From the NCBI RefSeq assembly GCF_900696085.1, contig NZ_CAADFC020000008.1, positions 186,001 through 250,000 on the forward strand: a DNA stretch of 64,000 bases. Direction: 5' to 3'. The stretch comes from Bradyrhizobium ivorense (GTDB lineage: Bacteria; Pseudomonadota; Alphaproteobacteria; Rhizobiales; Xanthobacteraceae). The position numbers were made by a program, and so were the translations under genes. Of this stretch, positions 44,221 through 53,180 are shown piece after piece. The notes beneath the pieces were generated by a model, which made no database searches, was not told the origin of the DNA, and saw only the letters and a program-made list of their open reading frames with translations. Numbering within the stretch: position 1 is the first letter of the stretch; every line of letters starts with the position of its first letter.

Positions 44221-45150
44221 ATGGCACAGGCTGGCGTCTACGGACGGAGGCTCGGGCAACCCCTGCAATTGAAACATGCGCCCTCGCTGATCACGCGTTC
44301 GTTGCGCAGCGATGCGCTCGCGGTCACCGAAATTCGCAACGACAATCCGGTGCGCGATCTGTCCGGCTCGCTGCCTGCGGACGACGCCTATCTCGTCAGC
44401 CTCAAGTTTCGCGACTACGACGATTGCGAGTGCTGGGAAGACGGCCGCTGCATCACCAAGTCGAACATCCGCAGCGGCGCGACCTATCTGTACGATCTGA
44501 AGCGCGACCCGCGCTACGTGATCGACAAGCCGTTTCACTCCGTCTTCTTCTACCTGCCGCGCTCGGCGCTTGACGATATCGCGCGGCAGTCCCGCGCGCG
44601 GCGGATCGACGAGCTCGGCTACGAGCCCGGCATCGGCCACGACGACGGCGTCATCCGCCATCTCAGCGCCGTGCTGCTCGAGGCCTTGCGCCGGCCGGAG
44701 GAAGTCAACCAGCTGTTCGTCGATCATGTGATGCTCGCCTTCAGCGCCCATGTCGCCCGGACCTATGGCGGACTGCACAGCGTCACCGCGCCGGCCCGCG
44801 GCGGCCTTGCCGCATGGCAGGCCAGGCAGGCCTGCGAACGGCTCGAGGCCGACCTTCGCGGCAAGATCCCATTGAAGCAGATCGCGGCCGAGTTCGACCT
44901 GTCGGTCAGCCATTTTTCGCGTGCGTTTCGCGTCTCCACCGGCCTGCCGCCGCACCAATGGCTGCTGCAGCAGAGGGTGAAGGTCGCCAAGCAATTGATG
45001 GCGGTGATCGACCTGCCGCTGTCCGAGATTGCGATCGCGGCCGGCTTTGCCAACCAAAGCCATTTCACGCGGGTGTTTTCCGCCGCGGTCGGCATCAGCC
45101 CGGCGCTATGGCGCCGCGAGATGTATCGCGTGCCGAATATCGAGACCTGA
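44221..45150 (+). CDS. AraC-family transcriptional regulator
   Basis: 309 residues. The C-terminal double helix-turn-helix domain has IPLKQIAAEFDLSVSHFSRA and LPLSEIAIAAGFANQSHFTR, followed by AAVGISPALWRRE. The N-terminal domain (DCECWEDGRCITKSNIRSGA) is a sensor of the AraC_binding_2-like kind. It is divergent from the ketone-body operon across 324 bp, so control of that operon is plausible but unproven. The next gene (TetR) follows in the same direction after 85 bp. Confidence 0.9.
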   Translation: MAQAGVYGRRLGQPLQLKHAPSLITRSLRSDALAVTEIRNDNPVRDLSGSLPADDAYLVSLKFRDYDDCECWEDGRCITKSNIRSGATYLYDLKRDPRYVIDKPFHSVFFYLPRSALDDIARQSRARRIDELGYEPGIGHDDGVIRHLSAVLLEALRRPEEVNQLFVDHVMLAFSAHVARTYGGLHSVTAPARGGLAAWQARQACERLEADLRGKIPLKQIAAEFDLSVSHFSRAFRVSTGLPPHQWLLQQRVKVAKQLMAVIDLPLSEIAIAAGFANQSHFTRVFSAAVGISPALWRREMYRVPNIET

Positions 45151-45200
45151 GCCGCGCCCCGCGCGGCAAGGTGTCCCCCCCGGCAGTCACCAAATCGCGA

Positions 45201-45227
45201 TTTGACAAATTTCCATAATTTGTCAAA
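45201..45227. promoter_or_regulatory. Perfect 10-bp-arm operator dyad for the TetR regulator
   Basis: TTTGACAAAT-(7 nt)-ATTTGTCAAA, a perfect inverted repeat 9 bp before the tetR-type start codon. An extra half-site (GACAAAT) overlaps the start at 45231-45237. Position and form fit autoregulation. Confidence 0.85.
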
Positions 45228-45235
45228 TTCGACAA

Positions 45236-45895
45236 ATGGGACCGAAAACCCGCATTCTCGATGCGACCATGCTGGTGTTCCGCCGCCACGGCTTTCGCCG
45301 CTCCTCGATCGAGCAGGTGGCGGAAGCCGCCGGGCTGACGCGGCAGGCGCTGTATCATCATTTCGAATCGCGCGAAGCGCTGTTCCGCGCCGTGATCGAA
45401 CGCGTGCATGAGGATGCGATTGCCGCCGAGCAGGCCGCGATCGGCAAGGCGGAGCAGGACGGCGGCACGCTTGCCGACATCCTCGTCGCCGGCATGACGG
45501 CGCGGATGCAGACGATGATCGCCTCGTTCGACGGCTCGCCGCATATCGAGGAGCTGTATTCCGAGCATCTGGCGCAGGCGCGCGACCTCTACCAGAAATA
45601 TTCGGCCGTTTATGCCGAGCGTCTCGTCGCGACCGTCACGCGCACCGCGCAGAGGCTGCAGCTCGTGCTGCCGCAGGGCATGGCACCGGCCGAATTCGCC
45701 CGACTGGTCGAAATGGCCCTGCACGCATCGAAATCGCAGCACCCGGGGATGCAGCCGGTCGATGCGTTTCTGAAGGACATGGCGCTGATGGTGCGGGTGC
45801 TGTGCGCCGGCGCCGCGCCGAGGCAAAAGCCGTCCGCCCGCAAGGCGGCGGCGGAGCGAAGACCGTCACGGAGCAAGGCTGGAGGATCTCCATGA
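45236..45895 (+). CDS. TetR-family regulator of the molybdenum hydroxylase genes
   Basis: 219 residues. The N-terminal helix-turn-helix is typical (ILDATMLVFRRHGFRRSSIE, QVAEAAGLTRQALYHHFESR, EALFRAVIERVHED). The helical ligand domain follows and the tail is Arg/Lys-rich (ARKAAAERRPSRSK). The ATG overlaps the operator region directly, so strong autorepression is likely. Its TGA overlaps the start of the hydroxylase gene (ATGA), so regulator and enzyme are one translational unit. The effector may be the enzyme's substrate. Confidence 0.92.
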   Translation: MGPKTRILDATMLVFRRHGFRRSSIEQVAEAAGLTRQALYHHFESREALFRAVIERVHEDAIAAEQAAIGKAEQDGGTLADILVAGMTARMQTMIASFDGSPHIEELYSEHLAQARDLYQKYSAVYAERLVATVTRTAQRLQLVLPQGMAPAEFARLVEMALHASKSQHPGMQPVDAFLKDMALMVRVLCAGAAPRQKPSARKAAAERRPSRSKAGGSP

Positions 45896-48573
45896 GCACG
45901 ATGACCATCAACGGCCGCGTCGAAGCCCTGCCCGACGATCCCGACGCGCTGCTCATCGACGTCGTCCGCGACCAGCTCAGGCTCACCGGCACCAAGCTGG
46001 TCTGCGGCGCCGGTGTTTGCGGTGCCTGCACGGTGCTGGTCGACGGCGCGCCGGTCGCAAGCTGCCTGATGCCGGCGCAGGCCGCCGCCGGCAAATCGGT
46101 GACGTCGGTGGAGGGCATCGGCGCGGCAAGCCTGCATGCGGTGCAGAAGGCGTTCATGGCACACGACGCGCTGCAATGCGGCTTCTGCACGCCCGGCTTC
46201 ATCGTCGAAGCCGCCGCGTTCTGCGACCGCTGGCGCGCGACCAAGGGCACGGCGGTGCCGTCGCGCGAGGAGATCGGCGCGGCGTTGTCGGGCCATCTCT
46301 GCCGCTGCGGCGCCTATGACGGGATTTTTCGCGCGGTGGCGGATGCCTGCGCCGGCCGGTTCGACGGCAACGACGTGGCCGCGCCGCGCATCGAGGCCCG
46401 CGACAAGGTGACGGGCGCGGCCAAATACACCGTCGATATCAGGCACGACGGCCAGCTCGAGGGCGTGATCCTGCGCTCGCGCGAGGCGCATGCCCGCATT
46501 ACCGCGCTCGATCTGGCGCCGGCGCGCGCACTGTCCGGCGTCGCCGCCGTGGCGTTGCTCGCCGACGACCGCGTCGTGCGCTATGTCGGCGAGCCGATTG
46601 CCGCGGTCGCCGCCAAGGACCGCAAAAGCGCGCTGGCCGCGCTCGCCGCGATCAACGTGACTTATGAGCGCCTGCCCGCGGTGATCGGGCTCGACGCCGG
46701 ACGCAAGGATGACGCGCCTGTGGTGTTCGACAAAGCGAGCCGCAAGCGCGCAGGCAACGTCTCGGAAGCTGGCGGCGGGCCGGCGCCGTGGAAGCAGAAC
46801 GTGCGCGGGCCGACCGCGGCGTTCTCGCAGCGCGCCGGCAAGGTGCGCAGCTGGGTCAACGAGGCGCGCCAGGCCGGCAGCCCGCTGCTCGTGGAAGCAA
46901 CCTTTCGCACCGGCACGCAGCAGCACACCTGCCTCGAGCCGCACGCCGCGGTGGCGCGTTTCGTCGGCGACCGGCTCACCGTGCACGCCTCGTCGCAGTG
47001 GGTGTTTCATCTCAAGGAGCAAATCGCAAAGCGCTTCAAGCTCGACCACGACAAGGTCCGCGTCATCGCCGATCATGTCGGCGGCGGCTTCGGCTCGAAG
47101 TCGAGCATGGGCGTGGAGACGATCGCCGCGATCGAACTCGCGCGCGCGGCGAAGGCGCCGGTCCGGGTCGCCTACGACCGGCACGAGGAGCTCTCGGTCG
47201 CCGGCTATCGGCCGGCCGCGGAGGTGAAGGTCGCGCTGCTGCCCTCCGAGCAGGGCAGCTTGAAGGCGCTGTCCGTCACCGCGCATGCCGATACGGGCGC
47301 CGCCATCAATTCGACGATCGCCGGCCTGGCGCGGCTGATCTATCCGGCCGAAGCCAAGGCGCTCTCGGATTTCGACGTCATCAGCAATCTGCCGCCCGGG
47401 TCCGCCTTCCGCGGCCCCGGCGGTCCGCCGATGGCTTTTGCGGTGGAGCAGGCGGTCGACGAGGCCGCGCGGCGGCTCAAGGTAGACCCGATTGCGCTGC
47501 GCAAGCGCTGGGATCCCGATCCCAACCGGCAACGGCTGTATGACTGGGCGGCCGGGCTCGACGTCTGGCGCAACCGCAAGGCGGGCCAGAGCGGCCGCTA
47601 TCGCCGCGGCGTCGGGGTCGCGACCGGCTACTGGCTCTATCTCTGGCAGCCCAAGGTGAAGGTCGAGGTCGCGGTGAGAGGCGGCCGCATCATCGCCAGC
47701 ACCGCGACGCAGGATATCGGCACCGGCACCCGCAGCGTGATCGCCGACGCGGTCGCGCGCGAATTCGATCTCGAGCCTCATGAGATCGAGGTCCGCATCG
47801 GCGATTCGTCGCTGCCGGAAGGGCCCGGCTCCGGCGGCAGCCGCGTCACCGCCTCGGTGCTGCCGCCGACGCTGCTCGCGATCCGGAAGCTGAAGGCCGC
47901 GATCCTCGATCAGGCGACGCGCAAGCCGGCGCCCGGCTCGAACGCGCCGTGGCGCGAGCTGATCGCGCGCTCGGCGGACATCGCCGTGACGGAGACCCGC
48001 GGCGAGGATGGCAAGAACACCGCGCCCGGCGTCCGCTCGCCGCTGCGCGACGCCGGCTTCATCGGCATCATCTTCGGCTGGATGATGCGCCGCTTCTCCA
48101 ACATCGTGGTCGGCGCCGGCGTGCCGAGCTCGGTGCAGGTGATCGAGGTCGAGGTCGACACCTGGCTCGGCCACGTCCGCGTGCTCAACGTGCACACCGG
48201 CCTTGCGGTCGGCAAGGTCGCGGCTCCCGCGCTGGCGCACAGCCAGGCCTGCGGCTCGGTGATCCAGGGCCTGGGCTACGCCCTCTACGAGGCGCGCGAG
48301 CTCGATCCGATCAGCGGCGACGTGCTGACGGCCGGGATGGAGGATTATCGCATCCCGGGGATTTCAGACACGCCGGAGATCAACGTGCATTTCGACGAGG
48401 CCGGCTTCGACCATGTGCTCGGCAACAGCGTCGGCATCGGCGAGGTCGCCACGGTGCCGACGTCGCCCGCGGTGGCGAACGCGATTCACGACGCGATCGG
48501 CGTCCGCCTCACCGAAATTCCGATCCGGCCCGACCGCATCATTGCCGCGCTGAAAGGGAGGACCGCCGCATGA
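45892..48573 (+). CDS. Molybdenum hydroxylase with fused [2Fe-2S] and molybdopterin subunits
   Basis: 893 residues. The N-terminal 165 residues are a xanthine-dehydrogenase-type iron-sulfur subunit: Cys38-x4-Cys43-x2-Cys46 and Cys58 form one cluster, and CGFCTPGF with LCRCGAYDG form the second. Residues from about 170 are the Mo-cofactor large subunit (ARDKVTGAAKYTVDI, VGGGFGSK, SAFRGPGGPP, GSGGSR) with the predicted catalytic Glu in SVGIGEVATVPTSPAVANAI. Such enzymes hydroxylate heterocycles or aldehydes. The subunits are usually separate genes. GGAGGATCTCC before the ATG sets the start. Confidence 0.9.
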   Translation: MSTMTINGRVEALPDDPDALLIDVVRDQLRLTGTKLVCGAGVCGACTVLVDGAPVASCLMPAQAAAGKSVTSVEGIGAASLHAVQKAFMAHDALQCGFCTPGFIVEAAAFCDRWRATKGTAVPSREEIGAALSGHLCRCGAYDGIFRAVADACAGRFDGNDVAAPRIEARDKVTGAAKYTVDIRHDGQLEGVILRSREAHARITALDLAPARALSGVAAVALLADDRVVRYVGEPIAAVAAKDRKSALAALAAINVTYERLPAVIGLDAGRKDDAPVVFDKASRKRAGNVSEAGGGPAPWKQNVRGPTAAFSQRAGKVRSWVNEARQAGSPLLVEATFRTGTQQHTCLEPHAAVARFVGDRLTVHASSQWVFHLKEQIAKRFKLDHDKVRVIADHVGGGFGSKSSMGVETIAAIELARAAKAPVRVAYDRHEELSVAGYRPAAEVKVALLPSEQGSLKALSVTAHADTGAAINSTIAGLARLIYPAEAKALSDFDVISNLPPGSAFRGPGGPPMAFAVEQAVDEAARRLKVDPIALRKRWDPDPNRQRLYDWAAGLDVWRNRKAGQSGRYRRGVGVATGYWLYLWQPKVKVEVAVRGGRIIASTATQDIGTGTRSVIADAVAREFDLEPHEIEVRIGDSSLPEGPGSGGSRVTASVLPPTLLAIRKLKAAILDQATRKPAPGSNAPWRELIARSADIAVTETRGEDGKNTAPGVRSPLRDAGFIGIIFGWMMRRFSNIVVGAGVPSSVQVIEVEVDTWLGHVRVLNVHTGLAVGKVAAPALAHSQACGSVIQGLGYALYEARELDPISGDVLTAGMEDYRIPGISDTPEINVHFDEAGFDHVLGNSVGIGEVATVPTSPAVANAIHDAIGVRLTEIPIRPDRIIAALKGRTAA

Positions 48574-49493
48574 GTGCTGCAGCCGCAGCTACAATCACGG
48601 CGCCGGAATTCCGTGCCGCCGGCACCGATCTGTCGGAACGCCGCCGCAGCGGCGTGTCGCGCGGGCCGATCGTCGATCTCGCCGCCACTCCCGATACGAT
48701 CGGGATCACCTGGGCCGCCGACGGCGCGGCGCGGATCGGCGCGCTGACCTCGATCGCGGCGATCGCCTCCGATGCGCGGATCGCGCAGGCCTATCCCGGC
48801 ATCGCCGCGGCCGCGCAGGGCCTTGCGACGCCGCAGATCCGGCAGCTGGCGACGCTCGGCGGCAACCTCGCGCAGCGCTCGCGCTGCTGGTATTTCCGCA
48901 ATCCGCAGATCGGCTGTCTCAAGAAGGGCGGCACCGACTGTCCGGCGCGAACGGGCAACCATCTCTATCACGTCGCGTTCGACCTCGGCCCTTGCGTCGC
49001 GCCGCATCCGTCGACGATGGCGATGGCGCTGTTGGCCTATGACGCGAGGATCACCACCGACCGGCGCAGCGGGCTGTCGATCACCGACCTGCTCGGCGAC
49101 GGCAGTAATGGCACCGCCGACAATTTGCTTGGATCAGGCGAACGGATCCAGCGCATCGAGCTCGCTGCGCCGCTCGCCGGCGAGCGCGCGCTCTACAAGC
49201 GCGCCATCAGCCGCACCCATGCGGAATGGCCGCTGGTGGAGGTCTGCGTGCGGGCCGTGATCTCAGGCGGCACGTTCGAGCAGGTCGATATCGCCGCCGG
49301 CGGCATCGCCCCGGTGCCGCTGCGACTGGCGGCATGCGAGGCGGCGCTGAAAGGAAAGCCCACCGATGCCGAAACCGTCGCGCGGGCCGCCGAACTTGCG
49401 ACGTCGGGCGCAAAGCCGCTGCCGATGACCGGATACAAGCTCGACCTGCTCAAGGGCTTGGTGCGCGACGTGGTCGAGCGGCTTGCGGGCTAG
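48570..49493 (+). CDS. Molybdenum hydroxylase FAD-binding subunit
   Basis: 307 residues. IRQLATLGGNLAQRSRCWYF holds the FAD-binding GGN motif. The inserted Cys-rich loop (NPQIGCLKKGGTDCPARTGN) resembles the [4Fe-4S] insertion of E. coli PaoB/YagS-type and 4-hydroxybenzoyl-CoA-reductase-type subunits. It passes electrons from the iron-sulfur clusters to its acceptor. The start overlaps the large-subunit stop (ATGA). The usual first FAD motif near the N-terminus is weak (residues 1-45 are short and Ala-rich), so the domain may be slightly truncated. No XdhC-type maturation gene is nearby. Confidence 0.88.
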   Translation: MSAAAAATITAPEFRAAGTDLSERRRSGVSRGPIVDLAATPDTIGITWAADGAARIGALTSIAAIASDARIAQAYPGIAAAAQGLATPQIRQLATLGGNLAQRSRCWYFRNPQIGCLKKGGTDCPARTGNHLYHVAFDLGPCVAPHPSTMAMALLAYDARITTDRRSGLSITDLLGDGSNGTADNLLGSGERIQRIELAAPLAGERALYKRAISRTHAEWPLVEVCVRAVISGGTFEQVDIAAGGIAPVPLRLAACEAALKGKPTDAETVARAAELATSGAKPLPMTGYKLDLLKGLVRDVVERLAG

Positions 49494-49529
49494 GTCGGAT
49501 GGGATGAGCCTGTAGCGGCATCGGAAGTA

Positions 49530-49680
49530 CCACCTCTCCCTTGGGAGAGGTCGATTTGCGCAGCAAATCGGGTGAGGGGTCATGGTCTATCGAGTGAGCA
49601 AGGCCCTCACCCGGATTGCACCTGACGATGCTTCGCATCGCCGAGCGCAATCCGACCTCTCCCCGACGGGGAGAGGTGAA
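49530..49680. repeat. CCTCTCCC-type dispersed repeats
   Basis: ACCTCTCCCTTGGGAGAGGT, GATTTGCGCAGCAAATC, GGGTGAGGGGTCATGG and CGACCTCTCCCCGACGGGGA / GAGGTG. Several hairpins lie between convergent genes. Confidence 0.8.
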
Positions 49681-49720
49681 CCGAGATCCCGTCCCGCCGC
49701 ATACTCATCCCGCTCGAGGC

Positions 49721-50338
49721 TCAGCGCGCCCGGGTCAGCGCAAGCCAGATGCCGCCGCCGATCATGAAGCCGCCGGAGATCCGCGACATCAGCCGGGTGC
49801 GCTCCTTGGAGAAGAATTTGCGGGCGCGGCCGGCCAGCAAGGCATAGAGCCCGTCACTCATCACCGCCGTCACCATGAAGGTGATGCCGAGCAGCGCCAC
49901 CTGCGGGACGTGCGGCTTCTCCATATCCATGAACTGCGGGATGAAGGCGCCGAAGAACACCAGCACCTTCGGGTTCGACAGCAGCACCAGAAAGCCCTGC
50001 AGGAAGAAGCCGCCGCGCGGCGGCGCCAGTGGTTCGTCGGTGCTGACGCCCTCGACCGGCGCACGGATCAGCTTGTAGCCGAGCCAGACCAGATAAGCGG
50101 CGCCGGCAAAGCGTACCCAGTCGAACCAATATCCCATGGTCGCCATCAGCGAGGTCAGGCCGACCGCGACGATGCCGATCACGATCGCCAGCCCGGCCTG
50201 GGCGCCGAGCACATTGATCATTGCAGCGCGCGTGCCGTAGCGCAGGCCGTTGGCGATGACCATGGTGACGATCGGACCGGGCAGCAGCGCCAGCGCAACG
50301 CAGGCGGCAACGAAGGCGAGATAGGCTTGCAGGGACAT
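49721..50338 (-). CDS. LysE/RhtB-family exporter
   Basis: 205-residue inner-membrane protein with about six hydrophobic segments. The signature ALLPGPIVTMVIANGLRYGT is near the N-terminus and SNPKVLVFFGAFIPQFMD is near residue 120. It exports amino acids or related compounds; the substrate is unknown. The start at 50338 (MSLQAYLAF) matches the family; an upstream start at 50374 adds a hydrophilic tail. It is flanked by repeats on both sides. Confidence 0.88.
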   Translation of the reverse strand: MSLQAYLAFVAACVALALLPGPIVTMVIANGLRYGTRAAMINVLGAQAGLAIVIGIVAVGLTSLMATMGYWFDWVRFAGAAYLVWLGYKLIRAPVEGVSTDEPLAPPRGGFFLQGFLVLLSNPKVLVFFGAFIPQFMDMEKPHVPQVALLGITFMVTAVMSDGLYALLAGRARKFFSKERTRLMSRISGGFMIGGGIWLALTRAR

Positions 50339-50402
50339 AAGAGGACTCTTTTGTTCGTTGCCGACATTATGCATGGGGCGGAGGCGGAGGGAAGCGGCGC
50401 GC

Positions 50403-50742
50403 TTCCCCTTCTCCCCGCGTGCGGGGAGAAGGTCGGGATGAGGGGGGCTCTCCGCACGTCTGGTGCGGATGGTGAGACCAGTACCCCCTTACGCGGATCG
50501 CGCCGGACGATGCTACGCATCGCCGGGGGCGATCCGACCTCCCCCCGCGAGCGGGGAGAGGTGAAGAAGGAGCGTTGCGCTCAGCGCGCGATCTGCTCCC
50601 TCTCCCCGTCCTTCACGGGGAGAGGGTTGGGGTGAGGGGCTCTCTCCACCAGGCGGTGCGGGTTAATAGACCTGTACCCCCTCACCCGGATCGCATCTTG
50701 CGATGCGATCCGACCTCTCCCCGCAAGCGGGGAGAGGTGAAG
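50403..50742. repeat. CCTCTCCC-type dispersed repeats, densest cluster
   Basis: At least five related hairpins within 340 bp (TTCCCCTTCTCCCCGCGTGC, CCTCCCCCCGCGAGCGGGGA, CCCTCTCCCCGTCCTTCACG, CCTCTCCCCGCAAGCGGGGA), with GGATCGCATC / GATGCGATCC pairs between them. Confidence 0.8.
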
Positions 50743-50752
50743 CGGCATCAGT

Positions 50753-51292
50753 TCAGCGGCCGTCCATTGCGGCAATCATCCATTGCTTCAAGCTGGCGGA
50801 TTCCAGCAACGCCAACACCGCGCGCTGCACATGCGCCGCATCGCCGCTGCCCTGGGCCGCAACTGCCATCAGATCGCAACGATGCGACACTGCGATGCCG
50901 ATCGCGGTTCGCTTGCCGCCGGGCATGTCGAGGTCATAGGCTCTGATGCGGCCGGGCATCTCCGCGACCCGCACGACATCGCCCGCCCGCAGTGGCGCGA
51001 AGCGCGGGGTGATCATGTCGACGTCGGCGACGCGATCGACCTCGTCGTCATCGGCAACGCCGGTATCGCAGTTGCAGAAGCCGAGCTTGGGCCGGAGGTA
51101 CACCTCGATATCGGCGCCGCACGCGGCGGCGCCGCAGCGGTAGGCGCGGCCGGCGGGCCAGCCGTCGCGCGGGAACGGCCAGGCGATCTCGCGCCATGCA
51201 CCGCCGCGCGGAGACGCCATCTCGTAGCCGGCCACGGCCGAGAGGCCGCCGAGCGCCAGAAACATCGCTGCGATGACCGGCCATGCGCGCAT
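50753..51292 (-). CDS. Exported hypothetical protein
   Basis: 179 residues with a signal peptide (about 1-22, LALGGLSAVAG). The mature protein has several Cys residues (YRCGAAACGADIEVYLRPKL, GFCNCDTG), which may form disulfides or bind metal, then ADDDEVDRVADVDMITPRF and SHRCDLMAVAAQG. I do not recognise the family, though it looks conserved in style with Bradyrhizobium exported proteins. It starts a few bases after the LVIVD-repeat gene, so they are co-transcribed. Confidence 0.65.
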   Translation of the reverse strand: MRAWPVIAAMFLALGGLSAVAGYEMASPRGGAWREIAWPFPRDGWPAGRAYRCGAAACGADIEVYLRPKLGFCNCDTGVADDDEVDRVADVDMITPRFAPLRAGDVVRVAEMPGRIRAYDLDMPGGKRTAIGIAVSHRCDLMAVAAQGSGDAAHVQRAVLALLESASLKQWMIAAMDGR

Positions 51293-51299
51293 CACGGCC

Positions 51300-52751
51300 T
51301 CACGGCAGGCCGGCGATCGCGCGCGCAGCGCCGGTCAGTTCGAGAATGTGCAGGCCGGTGTTGGCGCGGTCGACCGCGTAGATGTAGCCGCGCTCGTCGG
51401 TCTCGACATTGTTGGTCTGGATCGCGACCTTGCAGCCGTCCTTGCCGTCGATGGTGACGCAGCGCTTGTCGGTCGCCGCCGTGATCGACGGAATGAAATA
51501 GCCGACCTCCTTCGGGTGGTAGGGATCGCGGATGTCGAGCGCGCGGACGCCGGCGTTGAAGAAGGCGATGAAGGCGAGCTTCTTGTAATAGACCGGCGCC
51601 ATGCTCTCGTTCGACGAATGCGAGCCGAACCGGCCGCCGCGCTCGCAAAAATTGCCGCTGGCTTCCGGCACCGTGTAGCTCGAGATCAGCATCGGCCGCG
51701 CCTCGGTGGTGACGTCGGCGAACCACACCATCTGCCGCGCCTCGCCGCACTCGTTCTGGATCGCCTCGTCGACGATCATCACGATGTCGCGGGTCTTGCC
51801 GTCCTTGTCGTGGGCGAATTCGGCGATCGGCATGCCCGGCATCGGAAACACCGTGTGCGCGCCATTCAGCCCCGACAGCGGCATCCGCGCGATCTCCGGG
51901 AGTTTCAGATTGTCCGGCGTCGGCTCCTTCGGCCCGTTCAGCAGCTTGTCGCGATCGACGATCTGCAGGAAGCCGCCCTTGTTGGTGCCGTAGCCGAAAT
52001 AGACGCGGTTGCCTTTCGGCCCGGTCGAGATCGGCCCGTGCAACTCGGTCGGCACCGCGCCGGTCGAGCCCGGCTCCTGTCCCGGCAAGCCGAAATCGCG
52101 GATCTTCCTTGGCTGCACGGGATCGCTGAGATCATAGATCTGCGTCATCCGCCGCGTGCGCCAGTCGGGTGCGCCCGACACCAGGTACGCAATTCCGGTA
52201 TCGCATTCCCAAAAACTCTTGTGCGTGTCCTTCAGGCCTTCGCCGATCCTGGTGACGAGAACCGGATTGGCGGGGTCAGCGACATTCCAGATCTCATGCC
52301 CTTGAGAGCCGACGGCGCGCAGCATGTAGACCGCGTTGCGGTCGCCCTTCGGCAGATCCTTGCCGTCGCAGATCCGCACCATCTGCGCGCCGCCGGATTC
52401 ATATTTGCCTTCCTGTCCCGGAATGTGCCGCAGATACTTCGGATGCGCGGGATCGGTGACGTCGACGATCGAGGTGCCGTTCGGTTCCGCCTTGCCGGTC
52501 ATCGGATTGACCGGATCGGGAATGTCGTCGGTGCCGCCGTGATGACCGATATAGGCGATCCACCTGTCGCCCTGGTGATGAATGGTCGGCTGATACGCGC
52601 TGCGCGCCTGCAGGTCGCTGGTTCCAACCAGCCTCATGTTGGAGGCTTCGGGCGGGTCGCCGATCTTTTGTTGCTGGGCATTCGCGCCACCTGCGAACAG
52701 AACAAGCAAAACCGTGCAGCAAGCTGCCGTAACGCGACCACCCATCCGCAT
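51300..52751 (-). CDS. Exported LVIVD-repeat (beta-propeller) protein
   Basis: 483 residues with a signal peptide (about 1-25, VLFAGGANA-QQ). The body carries repeats of the LVIVD type (NGTSIVDVTDPAHPKYLRHI, HEIWNVADPANPVLVTRIGE, RALDIRDPYHPKEVGYFIPS) that fold into a propeller. His-rich segments (IHHQGDRWIAYIGHHGG) and LHGP/GAHTVFP could bind metal. No enzyme motif is clear. The start at 52751 is the first Met before the signal peptide. It is divergent from the ArsR operon and upstream of the exported hypothetical gene. Confidence 0.8.
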   Translation of the reverse strand: MRMGGRVTAACCTVLLVLFAGGANAQQQKIGDPPEASNMRLVGTSDLQARSAYQPTIHHQGDRWIAYIGHHGGTDDIPDPVNPMTGKAEPNGTSIVDVTDPAHPKYLRHIPGQEGKYESGGAQMVRICDGKDLPKGDRNAVYMLRAVGSQGHEIWNVADPANPVLVTRIGEGLKDTHKSFWECDTGIAYLVSGAPDWRTRRMTQIYDLSDPVQPRKIRDFGLPGQEPGSTGAVPTELHGPISTGPKGNRVYFGYGTNKGGFLQIVDRDKLLNGPKEPTPDNLKLPEIARMPLSGLNGAHTVFPMPGMPIAEFAHDKDGKTRDIVMIVDEAIQNECGEARQMVWFADVTTEARPMLISSYTVPEASGNFCERGGRFGSHSSNESMAPVYYKKLAFIAFFNAGVRALDIRDPYHPKEVGYFIPSITAATDKRCVTIDGKDGCKVAIQTNNVETDERGYIYAVDRANTGLHILELTGAARAIAGLP

Positions 52752-52828
52752 CACCCCGTGTTCCCGCGCCAATCTGCGTTGGCTGCCGGTGACATAGCAC
52801 GCCGAAATCAGCGCCCAAACACACGCTC

Positions 52829-52858
52829 TTGACATGCAACCATTTGGTTGCCTATTAT
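52829..52858 (+). promoter_or_regulatory. Promoter of the arsR-SRPBCC operon
   Basis: TTGACA (52829-52834), 18-bp spacer, TATTAT (52853-52858). The predicted transcription start coincides with or nearly touches the ATG at 52866, and no ribosome site is present, so the mRNA is probably leaderless. Confidence 0.75.
52836..52851. promoter_or_regulatory. ArsR operator dyad inside the promoter spacer
   Basis: GCAACCA-TT-TGGTTGC, a perfect inverted repeat lying exactly between the -35 and -10 hexamers. A bound regulator would block polymerase, so autorepression is expected. Confidence 0.85.
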
Positions 52859-52865
52859 CCGACCC

Positions 52866-53180
52866 ATGGATGAAGTCTTCAAAGCACTCGCGGATGCCTC
52901 GCGGCGGACGCTGCTCGACCGGCTTCATGATCAGAACGGGCAGACGCTCGGCGAGCTCTGCGACGGCCTCGACATGACGCGCCAGGCCGTCACCAAGCAC
53001 CTTGTGATTCTCGAAGAGGCCAACCTCGTCACCACGATCAGACATGGCCGCGAGAAGCTGCACTACCTCAACCCGGTTCCGATCCATCAGATCGGCGAGC
53101 GGTGGATCAGAAAATTCGAGCGCGGGAAACTTGCCGCGCTCAGCGAATTGAAACGACAACTGGAGAAGCGTGATGAGTAA
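52866..53180 (+). CDS. ArsR-family winged-helix regulator
   Basis: 104 residues. DEVFKALADASRRTLLDRLH and LGELCDGLDMTRQAVTKHLV (recognition helix) are typical of the ArsR subgroup paired with SRPBCC genes. There are no metal-sensing Cys residues of the CxC type, so it does not look like a metal sensor. The ATG at 52866 lacks a ribosome site and lies at the predicted transcript start. Its TAA overlaps the next gene's start region, so the four genes form one coupled operon. Confidence 0.92.
   Translation: MDEVFKALADASRRTLLDRLHDQNGQTLGELCDGLDMTRQAVTKHLVILEEANLVTTIRHGREKLHYLNPVPIHQIGERWIRKFERGKLAALSELKRQLEKRDE

Noticed and set aside
45610..48240. Long open frame (876 codons) antisense to the molybdenum hydroxylase
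   Set aside because: It is an artefact of GC-rich third positions in the sense gene, its product is Arg/His/Asp-rich without motifs, and no ribosome site or domain is present.
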